64,000 nt of DNA, from assembly GCF_934525195.1 (NCBI RefSeq), contig NZ_CAKSZA010000001.1, positions 310,001 through 374,000 of the forward strand, read 5' to 3'. The notes beneath the pieces are model-generated. The model was not told the DNA's origin and did no database searches. It was given only the letters and a program-made list of their open reading frames with translations. The translations under genes were made by a program, and so were the position numbers. Numbering within the stretch: the first letter of the stretch is position 1; each line of letters begins with the position of its first letter. This stretch comes from an uncultured Eubacterium sp. GTDB lineage: Bacteria; Bacillota; Clostridia; Oscillospirales; Acutalibacteraceae. Of this stretch, positions 51,918-59,800 are shown in pieces.

Positions 51918-52697
51918 ATGAAATACGAAAACGAAAAAGAAAAAGACAGAGATTACAGAACAAACGACAACCTCGTCATCGGCAGAAACGCCGTAACCGA
52001 ACTTCTCAAAAGCGACAGAGAGGTTGAAAATGTGCTTATTGCAAAGGGTGAGCGAGAGGGTTCAATCAACAGAATTATCGGTCTTTGCAAGGAAAAGAAA
52101 ATTGTAATAAAGAATGTTGACAGAAAGAAGCTGGACTTTTTGGCTCCGGGCGGTAATCACCAGGGCGTTGTGGCAAATGTTCCTGCTCACGAATATTCGA
52201 CTGTTGACGAAATCCTTGCATACGCAGAAAAAAAAGGTGAAGCCCCATTCATCATTATGTGTGATGAGATTGAGGACAGTCACAATCTCGGTGCAATCAT
52301 CAGAACAGCCGAGGCTTGCGGTGCACACGGAATAATCATTCCAAAAAGACGAAATGTAGGTCTTAATTTCATTGTTGCAAAAACAAGCTGCGGAGCACTT
52401 GAATATATGAAAGTTGCAAGAGTGACAAACCTTGCATCAACCATTGACGAATTAAAAAAGAAAAACATTTGGGTTTATGCCGCAGATATGGACGGTCAGC
52501 GTTGGGACAAGACCGACTTTTCGGGCGGTGCGTGCCTTGTTGTGGGCAACGAGGGCGAAGGAGTCGGCAGACTCATCAAGGAAAAATGCGATGTCACCGT
52601 CAGTCTGCCTATGCTCGGCAAGGTGAACAGCCTGAATGCTTCCGTTGCGGCAGGAATATTGATGTACGAAATTGCAAGACAACGACTTGACAAATAG
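51918..52697 (+). CDS. rlmB: 23S rRNA (guanosine-2'-O-)-methyltransferase RlmB-like
   Basis: SpoU/TrmH-family (SPOUT) methyltransferase that uses SAM to methylate a ribose in 23S rRNA, G2251 in the E. coli enzyme. 259 residues from ATG at 51918 (GGTGGAAA upstream). Charged N-terminal tail of about 22 residues (YENEKEKDRDYR), then the substrate-binding domain NLVIGRNAVTELL and the SPOUT motifs DSHNLGAIIRTAEACG, LVVGNEGEGVGRLI and SLPMLGKVNSLNASVAAGI. Site specificity inferred from the family; TrmH-like tRNA activity is less likely given the N-terminal domain. Confidence 0.92.
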   Translation: MKYENEKEKDRDYRTNDNLVIGRNAVTELLKSDREVENVLIAKGEREGSINRIIGLCKEKKIVIKNVDRKKLDFLAPGGNHQGVVANVPAHEYSTVDEILAYAEKKGEAPFIIMCDEIEDSHNLGAIIRTAEACGAHGIIIPKRRNVGLNFIVAKTSCGALEYMKVARVTNLASTIDELKKKNIWVYAADMDGQRWDKTDFSGGACLVVGNEGEGVGRLIKEKCDVTVSLPMLGKVNSLNASVAAGILMYEIARQRLDK

Positions 52698-52705
52698 GAG
52701 AAATA

Positions 52706-55129
52706 ATGAGCGACAATAATCTTTCTATTGACGAAATCATTAAAAAGGCAGAAATAATCAAAGCTCAAGCTGAGCAACAGCTAAAGGATGCCCAAAAAAA
52801 TTTGGACGAAATGGCACGATCGGCTATTGATGAGGTTACCGTCGACAGCGAAGCGGTTATGAAACGAGTTGAGGAACTCAGCGACGAGGAAGACGATATA
52901 AAAGAATTTGTGCCGTCTAAATCAAAAAAGGCCTCGGAAAAAACCATTGCATTTCCAAAATTCAACAAGAAAAAGCACATTGAAGCCAACGACGACTCCG
53001 ATGTTAAACAGCATACTCAAAAAATCCCAAAAGCCGTTGAAAAAACAATGGTGATTGATTCAGAGGAAGAAGATATTTTTGAAAAGCCGATTATCCCTGC
53101 CGAAAAAACACGGCCTGTTATTCTCACGCCAAAAAGCGAAAGCAAAAGTCCTGACAGATTGCAGGAAGTTCCTACCATCGTTGCAAGAGAAAACCTGAGC
53201 AAATACCTTGACGGCAACGATGATATTAAAGAAGAAACGGGCATACAGATGTGCTTTGAAGGCTTTGATGATATGACGGAGGAAGTTCCTACCATTGACG
53301 AAGAGGAAGCCGAAAAGCTACTTAACGAACAGCGAAAAGAAAAGGTCAACAAATTCCGCTTATTCGGACCTGAGGAAACCGACACAGAGCTCGGCGACAC
53401 GGACTACGAGGAAAAAGATTACAAAACAAAGGACGACAGGCAGACCATACTCACTTCCCTGCTCAAGAAAAAATCAAGAGTGAATATTCAAGCAATCATT
53501 TCTTGTGTTTTGTTCGGAATTCTATTATTGATGACCGTACTTAAAGATACCGAATATCTGCCGCAGGCAATAGCGGAAAATGACAAATTTTTCATTACAG
53601 CATCCGTTTTGTCATTGCTTACCGTCGCAGTAAATTTCAATATTTTTCTGCACGGTTTCAATTTCAAAAAAGGCATAAACAGCGACTTTTCGCTTTCTGT
53701 ATTAAGCCTTATTGTGTCAGCTCAAACGCTTGCATTTGCCGTTCATGAAGATCTATGGCTTAACAACGGCGTATTTCTTGGCTCGGCGCTTGCATTTGCA
53801 TATATTTTGGCACTTCTCGGCAAGCAACAAATACTTGTCAGAATCATTGACAACTTTGATTTCATAATCAACAGCGGTGAAACCTACTGTCTTGAAAACA
53901 TTGCAAATGTACTTGACGTCAAAGTGCTATGCAGAGGCAATGTTGACGAGGAGGACGCAATCATCAAAACCAGCGTCAAAACCGATTTGCCAACTAACTT
54001 TATGGAAATCAGTTGCAAAACAGAACCGTCCGACAAAACCACCCGTGTGCTCACGCCGCTTATGGTTTTTCTCAGCGGACTGTTGTTTATTATAATCGGA
54101 TTAAAAGATAATTGGGGCACAGGGATAAACACGGCGGTTTGTGCTCTGACAATTTCAACTCCGGTGTCGCTGTTGTTTATTATGAACAACGTGCTCACAG
54201 ACATTTCGGCAGAACTTGACAAATACGGCGCAAGGGTGTGTGGCTTTGAGGGTGCTCAAATGGCAGCATCAACAGATGCGGTTGTGCTTGAAGCGGCAAA
54301 TCTTTTCGGAACTCACGGTTGTGATTTGCACGGCATAAAGGTTTTCAACAACACAAAAATTGATGACGCAATCATCTATGCGGCGGCTGTTATCATAAAA
54401 ACAAAGAGTCCTCTTGCTCACGTTTTTGACAATGTCATTATCGGCAAACAATCCATCTTGCCAAAAGTTGACAGCGTTCAATATGAAGAACAGATGGGGA
54501 CTTCTGCTTGGGTTTATCACAAAAAAGTTCTTGTGGGCAACAGAAATTTGCTCATCAATCACGGCGTAAATGTGCCAAAAATCAGTTTTGAACAAAAATA
54601 CACAAGGCGCAACAGAAAAGCTTTATATCTTGCTGTTGACGGCAAAATTATGGCAATGTTTGTTGTGTCGTACAGCGCCGACCCTGACCTCAAGCGAGAA
54701 CTCATCAAGCTTGAAAAAACAGGAATTACGCTGATTGTAAAAAGCAGCGACCCATACATAAACGAAGAAAGTCTTACAAATCTTTTTGACTTGCCAAAAG
54801 GCTACATTAAGGTGATGAACAGGCAGGCTGCAAGGGTGTTTGAAAAATATTCCGATATGCAGGTTGAAAAATCACCGGCTTATGTTGTGCACAACGGCAC
54901 GGCAAAGGGATTGATATCCTCAATGCGAGGTGCGTTGACCGTAAACGGCACAAAAAGAATAATTGCATTTTTGACAACATTTGGCAGCACGCTTGGTTTC
55001 GCAACTGTTGCGATTCTCGGAATTGTCGGATGGTACAGCCAAATCACCGACACGGCAATTGTCGTCAGCCAAATTGTTTGGGGTGCTTTTGTGCTTGCCG
55101 TATCAAAATTAAGACGAATAGGCTTTTAG
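52706..55129 (+). CDS. P-type ATPase-like pseudoenzyme with long acidic N-terminal tail
   Basis: 807 residues, starts 8 bp after rlmB with AGGAGAAATA. Residues 1-250: acidic, low-complexity, with repeated Thr motifs (EKTIAF, EKTMVI, EKTRPV, EVPTIV, EVPTID). About 260-380 four TM helices, actuator-like part 385-445, TM pair 450-500 with ISTPVSLLF in place of CPC-type TPVS, then P/N domains. The phosphorylation motif DKTGT is replaced by VVLEAANLF (E529 at the Asp position); the N-domain HP is SP (568-569); TGDN is KSSDP (about 679-683); GDGxND is absent (VVHNGTAKG). Two TMs at the C-terminus. Order and hydrophobic pattern still match P1B ATPases, so it is a catalytically dead relative rather than a broken gene; no frameshift. 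Function unknown. Confidence 0.8.
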   Translation: MSDNNLSIDEIIKKAEIIKAQAEQQLKDAQKNLDEMARSAIDEVTVDSEAVMKRVEELSDEEDDIKEFVPSKSKKASEKTIAFPKFNKKKHIEANDDSDVKQHTQKIPKAVEKTMVIDSEEEDIFEKPIIPAEKTRPVILTPKSESKSPDRLQEVPTIVARENLSKYLDGNDDIKEETGIQMCFEGFDDMTEEVPTIDEEEAEKLLNEQRKEKVNKFRLFGPEETDTELGDTDYEEKDYKTKDDRQTILTSLLKKKSRVNIQAIISCVLFGILLLMTVLKDTEYLPQAIAENDKFFITASVLSLLTVAVNFNIFLHGFNFKKGINSDFSLSVLSLIVSAQTLAFAVHEDLWLNNGVFLGSALAFAYILALLGKQQILVRIIDNFDFIINSGETYCLENIANVLDVKVLCRGNVDEEDAIIKTSVKTDLPTNFMEISCKTEPSDKTTRVLTPLMVFLSGLLFIIIGLKDNWGTGINTAVCALTISTPVSLLFIMNNVLTDISAELDKYGARVCGFEGAQMAASTDAVVLEAANLFGTHGCDLHGIKVFNNTKIDDAIIYAAAVIIKTKSPLAHVFDNVIIGKQSILPKVDSVQYEEQMGTSAWVYHKKVLVGNRNLLINHGVNVPKISFEQKYTRRNRKALYLAVDGKIMAMFVVSYSADPDLKRELIKLEKTGITLIVKSSDPYINEESLTNLFDLPKGYIKVMNRQAARVFEKYSDMQVEKSPAYVVHNGTAKGLISSMRGALTVNGTKRIIAFLTTFGSTLGFATVAILGIVGWYSQITDTAIVVSQIVWGAFVLAVSKLRRIGF

Positions 55130-55135
55130 TTATTA

Positions 55136-55164
55136 TTGACAACGCAGGCAATAACGAATATAAT
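55136..55164 (+). promoter_or_regulatory. degV promoter
   Basis: Perfect TTGACA (55136-55141), 17 bp, perfect TATAAT (55159-55164), seven bases after the previous stop. Confidence 0.85.
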
Positions 55165-55201
55165 AAAAACACAAAATTATAAAATAAAGGCAGATTACCT
55201 T

Positions 55202-56053
55202 ATGAGTTTTAGAATAATTGCAGACAGCTGCTGCGACAGAACAGAAAGAATGAAAGATTGGGACAACATCACATTTGTTCCGTTGACACTCAGCATTGAC
55301 GACTACACCATTCAAGATGACGAGAACTTTGACCAAGACGATTTCATCAGAAGAACGCTTGAATCAAAAAATGTTCCAAAAACAGCTTGTCCGTCACCCG
55401 AAGCATTTGCAAGTGCAATGGACTGTGACGAAGATGACATCTATGTTTTGACAATCACAGACAAGCTTTCGGGCACATACAACAGTGCTCTTCAGGGCAA
55501 AATGCTTTTTGAGGAAGAGCACGCGGGCAAAAATGTTCATGTGTTCAACTCCCTTGCAACGTCAGGACTTGAAAGCCTCATTGCAGAAAAAATCAAGGAG
55601 CTTGGCGACAGCGGTGCGAATTTTGAAACAATAGTTTCTACCGTTGAGGACTTTATCGTTAACCACACGGCACTTTATTTTTGCCTTGAGTCGCTTGATG
55701 TTCTCAACCAAAACGGCAGACTTTACGCTATGGCTGCAACAATCCTCAAAAAGATTAAGCTAAAACTAATCTGCGAAAGGACACAAGAGGGTTCTGTAAA
55801 GCTTGCAGGTCAGGAATTCAGCGCAAACAGAGCGTTGATTAAAATGGCAAACATCATAGCAAACGAAGTTAAAGACAGCAATCCGAGCGAGCAAAGAATT
55901 ATTCTTTCTCATGTATGCTGTGAGGACAAGGCAAAGCTTGTTGCGGAAAAACTCGAAAGTGCCGGTTTCGGTTCAATCGAAATCGTAAAGGCAAGCGGAC
56001 TCAACTCTGTTTATGCCGCAAACGGCGGTCTTATCGTTTCATTTACAAAATAA
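55202..56053 (+). CDS. DegV family fatty-acid-binding protein
   Basis: 283 residues from ATG at 55202; an in-frame upstream ATG at 55136 would start within the promoter and is rejected. DegV (FakB-like) fold: N-terminal RIIADSCCD, central TITDKLSGTYNSALQG with the Ser/Thr contacts to the bound fatty acid, and C-terminal HVCCEDKAKLVAEKLE. FakB proteins carry fatty acids for the FakA kinase; several family members have no proven partner. Weak ribosome site (AAAGGCAG). Ends at a clear terminator. Confidence 0.9.
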   Translation: MSFRIIADSCCDRTERMKDWDNITFVPLTLSIDDYTIQDDENFDQDDFIRRTLESKNVPKTACPSPEAFASAMDCDEDDIYVLTITDKLSGTYNSALQGKMLFEEEHAGKNVHVFNSLATSGLESLIAEKIKELGDSGANFETIVSTVEDFIVNHTALYFCLESLDVLNQNGRLYAMAATILKKIKLKLICERTQEGSVKLAGQEFSANRALIKMANIIANEVKDSNPSEQRIILSHVCCEDKAKLVAEKLESAGFGSIEIVKASGLNSVYAANGGLIVSFTK

Positions 56054-56060
56054 CAAAACA

Positions 56061-56092
56061 CCCTGTCGTTTATACGGCAGGGATATTTTTAA
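56061..56092 (+). terminator. degV terminator
   Basis: CCCTGTCGT (56061-56069), ACGGCAGGG (56074-56082), then ATATTTTT. Confidence 0.8.
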
Positions 56093-56103
56093 CTATTTTA
56101 ACT

Positions 56104-56949
56104 ATGAGAATAATCAATTTTGAAATCACCGAAAAAGACGACAAGAAGCAAATACGGACTTTTTTGCGAGAATTCGGCGTGTCTGCTTCATTGCTCACAA
56201 AATTGAAGCGCACCGAAAACGGAATCACCAAAAACGGCGTGTTTGCAAAGACAATAGAAGAACTTTCCGTCGGTGACACACTTACAATAAAAATCGAAAA
56301 TTCGGGTTCTATCGCACGACCAATGTGCATCGACATAGAAATTCCGTACGAAGATGAGGACATAATAGTGCTCAACAAGCCTCCGCTTTTGCCTGTGCAC
56401 GAAAGCAGAAACCACATCGGCGACACGCTTTCAAATTTTGTGGCATATCACTGCGGAGAGGATATGGCATTCAGGGCGGTGTACAGACTTGACCGTGACA
56501 CAAGCGGACTTGTGCTTGTTGCCAAAAACGAACTTGCCGCCGCCAAACTTGCGGGCAAAATCAAAAAAGACTACTATGCTGTCGTTGACGGAACAATAGA
56601 AAATGATGGTGTAATTGACGCTCCGATTGCAAGATGCGGTGACAGCATCATAAAACGAAAGGTTGATGAAAACGGAGAAACCGCAATCACAGAATACTAT
56701 CCTGTCAAATCAAACGGCAACGCTACGCTTGTAAAATTCAACCTGAAAACAGGGCGAACGCACCAAATCAGAGTGCATATGGAACACATCGGGCACAGTT
56801 TGCTTGGAGATAATATCTACGGCGGCGACTGTTCAACGATAAACAGACAGGCTTTGCACTGTAAAGATATTTACTTTACACATCCAATTACAGAAAAGCA
56901 AATGCACATCACCTGCGATTTTCCGAGCGATATAAAAAACCTTGTATAA
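56104..56949 (+). CDS. RluA-family pseudouridine synthase
   Basis: 281 residues. N-terminal S4-like RNA-binding part (about 17-65: TFLREFGVSASLLTKLKRTE), then the synthase domain with YRLDRDTSGLVLVAKNE holding the catalytic Asp, and LKTGRTHQIRVHMEHIGH. Modifies uridine in rRNA or tRNA (RluC/RluD/RluA type; target not determinable). Starts 50 bp after degV with no obvious strong ribosome site, downstream of the degV terminator. Confidence 0.9.
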   Translation: MRIINFEITEKDDKKQIRTFLREFGVSASLLTKLKRTENGITKNGVFAKTIEELSVGDTLTIKIENSGSIARPMCIDIEIPYEDEDIIVLNKPPLLPVHESRNHIGDTLSNFVAYHCGEDMAFRAVYRLDRDTSGLVLVAKNELAAAKLAGKIKKDYYAVVDGTIENDGVIDAPIARCGDSIIKRKVDENGETAITEYYPVKSNGNATLVKFNLKTGRTHQIRVHMEHIGHSLLGDNIYGGDCSTINRQALHCKDIYFTHPITEKQMHITCDFPSDIKNLV

Positions 56950-56963
56950 TTTTAAATTCATTG

Positions 56964-56992
56964 TGGAAAAAGCATACTAAATGTGGTAAAAT
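56964..56992 (+). promoter_or_regulatory. luxS promoter
   Basis: TGGAAA (56964-56969), 17 bp, TAAAAT (56987-56992) with an extended -10 TGG just before it. Confidence 0.5.
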
Positions 56993-57024
56993 ATCATTAA
57001 TCAAATACATACGGAGGGATAATT

Positions 57025-57513
57025 ATGAAACTTAACCCAAGTGCAGATATTGACTATAACATCTTAGAGGAAGGCATTTACCTTTACAAAATAAATGACG
57101 AAATCACAACATACGACATCAGAATGAAAGCTCCAAACAAAGAACAGGTGCTCACTAATTCTGCAATCCACACCATTGAACACATCATCAACACTTATCT
57201 TGAAACTGTTGAATTTGCAGACAATATAATTTACTTTGGACCAATGGGAAGCAGAACCGGATTTTATCTTCTCACAAAAAATTTGAGCGACAGATATTCG
57301 ATTGAACTCATCAAGAGCGCATTTGACTACGTTGCTGAATTTTGGGGCAGAATTCCAAACGCATCACCAAACGAATGTGGCAACTGTCTTGAGCACAATC
57401 TTCCACAGGCAAAAGAAGAAGCAAAGCATTTTTTGAGCGTTATTAAGGATTGGACAAAAGATGACCTTTCCTACCCTGTTTCCTCATCAGATGATGAGGA
57501 AACAGAAGAATAA
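57025..57513 (+). CDS. luxS: S-ribosylhomocysteine lyase-like protein LuxS with Ser at the catalytic Cys
   Basis: Normal LuxS cleaves S-ribosylhomocysteine to homocysteine and DPD (autoinducer-2 precursor). 162 residues. Zinc ligands H49 and H53 in HTIEH (with E52, the general base) and Cys118 in ECGNC are intact, as is R33 in IRMKAPNKE. The catalytic Cys motif GCRTGFY is GSRTGFY here (Ser76, codon AGC), a change at a position known to be essential in B. subtilis (Cys84). The acidic tail SSSDDEETEE is short. CGGAGGG precedes ATG. Family certain, activity uncertain. Confidence 0.9.
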   Translation: MKLNPSADIDYNILEEGIYLYKINDEITTYDIRMKAPNKEQVLTNSAIHTIEHIINTYLETVEFADNIIYFGPMGSRTGFYLLTKNLSDRYSIELIKSAFDYVAEFWGRIPNASPNECGNCLEHNLPQAKEEAKHFLSVIKDWTKDDLSYPVSSSDDEETEE

Positions 57514-57518
57514 TCCTG

Positions 57519-57547
57519 TTGACTAACTATAAAAGTTATGATAGTAT
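57519..57547 (+). promoter_or_regulatory. Promoter of the DUF1858 gene
   Basis: TTGACT (57519-57524), 17 bp, TAGTAT (57542-57547). Confidence 0.65.
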
Positions 57548-57596
57548 ACAAGATGTCTAAGGACAAATAATATATAAATGAAAGGAAGTTTTGAAT

Positions 57597-57797
57597 ATGG
57601 AAATCACAAAGCAAACAACAATGGGCGATATGATTGAATACGACAGAGGCATTGCTGTTGTTCTTATGGAGGCAGGTATGCACTGTGTAGGTTGCCCGGC
57701 ATCAATCGGCGAATCACTTGAGGAGGCTTGCCAAGTGCACGGCCTTGATTCTGACGAGGTATTAAAAAACATTCAGGAATATTTGACAAATAAATAA
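57597..57797 (+). CDS. DUF1858 domain protein (hybrid-cluster-associated disulfide oxidoreductase type)
   Basis: 66 residues from ATG at 57597 (AAAGGAAG upstream). Helical DUF1858 fold with MHCVGCPAS: the CxxC pair of the TIGR03980 group, proposed redox proteins often found near hybrid cluster or NO-related genes. Here it follows luxS and precedes a small exported protein gene at one base, which suggests co-transcription with that gene. Function inferred from family only. Confidence 0.88.
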   Translation: MEITKQTTMGDMIEYDRGIAVVLMEAGMHCVGCPASIGESLEEACQVHGLDSDEVLKNIQEYLTNK

Positions 57798-57798
57798 A

Positions 57799-58350
57799 AT
57801 GAAAAACAAAAAAGTTTTTGCAATTATATTTGCTGTAATTTTTGCAGTTGCTATCGGCATTGTGATATATTCAACCCAATCATCAAAAACCGATGAAAAT
57901 CCGGAAATTGAAGCATCACAATCCGTAACAAAAAGCACAACTGTTCCGGCAACTGCACCAACCGAAAAAATCGAAAGCGTTGTTACTGCCAACGAGGACA
58001 AAATACAGGCGCAATCAACAGAAGTTCCAAAGTCTGTGCAAGGCAAGTATTGGTATCTTTTTGACGACGAAAAGAAAACAGCGTATGTTTTTCAATTTGA
58101 AAAAACCAATCAGGTCAATCTTGCATATTTTGGCGAAGAAACAATCGGCGGTCTTGATGCCGAATACACAAAGGGATACTGCGTATATTCGTATTCTGAC
58201 GGCAAAATTTCAATCAAAGATATGCCCGACCAATTTCCTGATTCATCATTCGATTTTAAGGTAAAAAAGGGCAAAGTTGTCTATGGCAAGGCTGAACTTG
58301 AAGCAATGAAAGATTTGAGCCTTGACAATGCGCTGACTCATTTTGAATAA
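57799..58350 (+). CDS. Membrane-anchored exported protein of unknown function
   Basis: 183 residues. Short basic N-terminus, one TM/signal anchor at about 5-22 (VFAIIFAVIFAVAIGIVIY), a Ser/Thr/Glu-rich linker (about 25-75), then a beta-rich domain of about 105 residues starting at QGKYWYLFDDEKKTAYVFQF, with lipocalin-like alternating strands. No lipobox Cys. Starts two bases after the DUF1858 stop. Family not recognised. Confidence 0.7.
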   Translation: MKNKKVFAIIFAVIFAVAIGIVIYSTQSSKTDENPEIEASQSVTKSTTVPATAPTEKIESVVTANEDKIQAQSTEVPKSVQGKYWYLFDDEKKTAYVFQFEKTNQVNLAYFGEETIGGLDAEYTKGYCVYSYSDGKISIKDMPDQFPDSSFDFKVKKGKVVYGKAELEAMKDLSLDNALTHFE

Positions 58351-58356
58351 AACCAA

Positions 58357-58394
58357 CAAAACGGTAAGGAAATCAATCCCTACCGTTTTTCTTT
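58357..58394. terminator. Bidirectional terminator between 57799-58350 and the GH5 gene
   Basis: AAAACGGTA (58358-58366) with TACCGTTTT (58381-58389), T-runs on both strands. Confidence 0.85.
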
Positions 58395-59800
58395 TAATAA
58401 TTTAGTTTTATAACATTATTTCCGACTTTATTTTCAAATTCAACATAGCCTCTGTTTGGAACAAATATAACCGTCGGTGCCGTGTTTTCCTTGCAATCAT
58501 ACTCAAGTCTGAAACTTCTGCTGTTGCTGTCGGTTGAATATTCAACAATATCTCCGCACACAGCACATGGATACGGTCGATTTATAACCGAAGTAAACTT
58601 TTTATCTTTAATTCGATAATTCCAATAAATACTCGACCACTGATATTTTTCGAACTGCGAATAAATGTAATCAATATGCTCAACCCATTTATGACCGTTT
58701 TTGGCACTTCCGCCCCATTCGCCCATAACAACGGGAACATTCATTTTCAGCTGATTTTTGCGGATTGAATCAATGATGTACTTTATTCTTGCGTCGCTTG
58801 AATAATTGTTGTACAGCGGTGAATCAATGAACAAATCGTATGCGTGGGGCGAATATATATAGTTATCCTTTGTTTGAATTTCAAACGGAATGCCCAGGTT
58901 TGAATAATAATTATGTTCAAAAAACGCAAGCTTGTCGTCATCGATTTTGTCTGCCATAGAATCAACGAACGGCTGATAGTATTCACTGTTGAAGCCCTCG
59001 GTGTATTTTTCAAGCCCTTTGACCGCATTTCCGAAAGCCTCGAAGCTGTCAAGTTTGTTCAAGAATTTCTTTAGTCCGCCGTGCTTGTTCACCCTGTGCA
59101 TAAAGGCAAAAAACATACGGATAAATCCTCGTCTTTCTCTGCCGTTCTTGAAATAATCATCGGCACAAAATTCCTCATTTGTGCCCTCTTTAAGTCCGTT
59201 ACCGACAAGTCGGCAAAAGATTTTGTTGGAATAATCGGTAATCATCGGCTCATTGAGGAAGTCGTAGCCGATAACATTATCATAGTCTTTGAATTCAAGC
59301 ACAAGCTTATCCCAAAACTCCGAAAAATCCGTTTGAACATTGTTTTTGTTACGCCAAAAATCGTTGAACGCTCTTTGAACATCCTTGAAATAAAAATATC
59401 CCTCTGCCCAAATTGCGACAGGTCTTTTGCGTGGATAATCCTTTGTCACCCAACTCGGAGCACCGTCGCCAAAACGGAACTTTCTGCAATACAAATCCTG
59501 ATGCACATCCAAAAGAACATAAATATTGTTTTCCTGTGCGGTGCTGACAAACTTTTTCAAAAATCTGAAAGCACGCTCGTCAAAGCAATTCTTTTCAGGT
59601 TCAAGCGCCGACCAATTGAAACCAAGGCGAATGATGTTTATTCCGTTTTCGACATACTCGGCAAAGGTTTTATCAAACCGCTTTTCACGTTCATAAACAA
59701 AAAAATTAAATTTATCTTTTTTTATACAAATATTTACACCCTTAAATATACGCTGTCTGCCGTGTTCATCACGAATTGCAAGACCGTCTTTACAGAACAT
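58394..59800 (-). CDS. Glycoside hydrolase family 5-like protein (endoglycoceramidase/glucosylceramidase-type)
   Basis: 468 residues, no signal peptide, so cytoplasmic. (beta/alpha)8 fold with the GH5 order: GVNICIKKD near the N-terminus, LDVHQDLYCRKF, acid/base E184 in GYDFLNEPMI, and nucleophile E361 in VVMGEWGG; YIYSPHAYD also fits. The pattern HQDxxxRxFGDGAPxWV and the long N-terminal region point to the endoglycoceramidase (GH5_27/28/29-like) side of the family. ATG shares its A with the stop of the preceding phospholipase-like gene (TAATG), so the two are coupled; a lipid-linked glycan substrate would fit that pairing. Substrate unproven. Confidence 0.85.
   Translation of the reverse strand: MFCKDGLAIRDEHGRQRIFKGVNICIKKDKFNFFVYEREKRFDKTFAEYVENGINIIRLGFNWSALEPEKNCFDERAFRFLKKFVSTAQENNIYVLLDVHQDLYCRKFRFGDGAPSWVTKDYPRKRPVAIWAEGYFYFKDVQRAFNDFWRNKNNVQTDFSEFWDKLVLEFKDYDNVIGYDFLNEPMITDYSNKIFCRLVGNGLKEGTNEEFCADDYFKNGRERRGFIRMFFAFMHRVNKHGGLKKFLNKLDSFEAFGNAVKGLEKYTEGFNSEYYQPFVDSMADKIDDDKLAFFEHNYYSNLGIPFEIQTKDNYIYSPHAYDLFIDSPLYNNYSSDARIKYIIDSIRKNQLKMNVPVVMGEWGGSAKNGHKWVEHIDYIYSQFEKYQWSSIYWNYRIKDKKFTSVINRPYPCAVCGDIVEYSTDSNSRSFRLEYDCKENTAPTVIFVPNRGYVEFENKVGNNVIKLNY

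Noticed and set aside
52706..55129. P-type ATPase gene as a pseudogene
   Set aside because: The frame is open over 807 codons with good start and coupling to rlmB; loss of motifs is by substitution, not frameshift.
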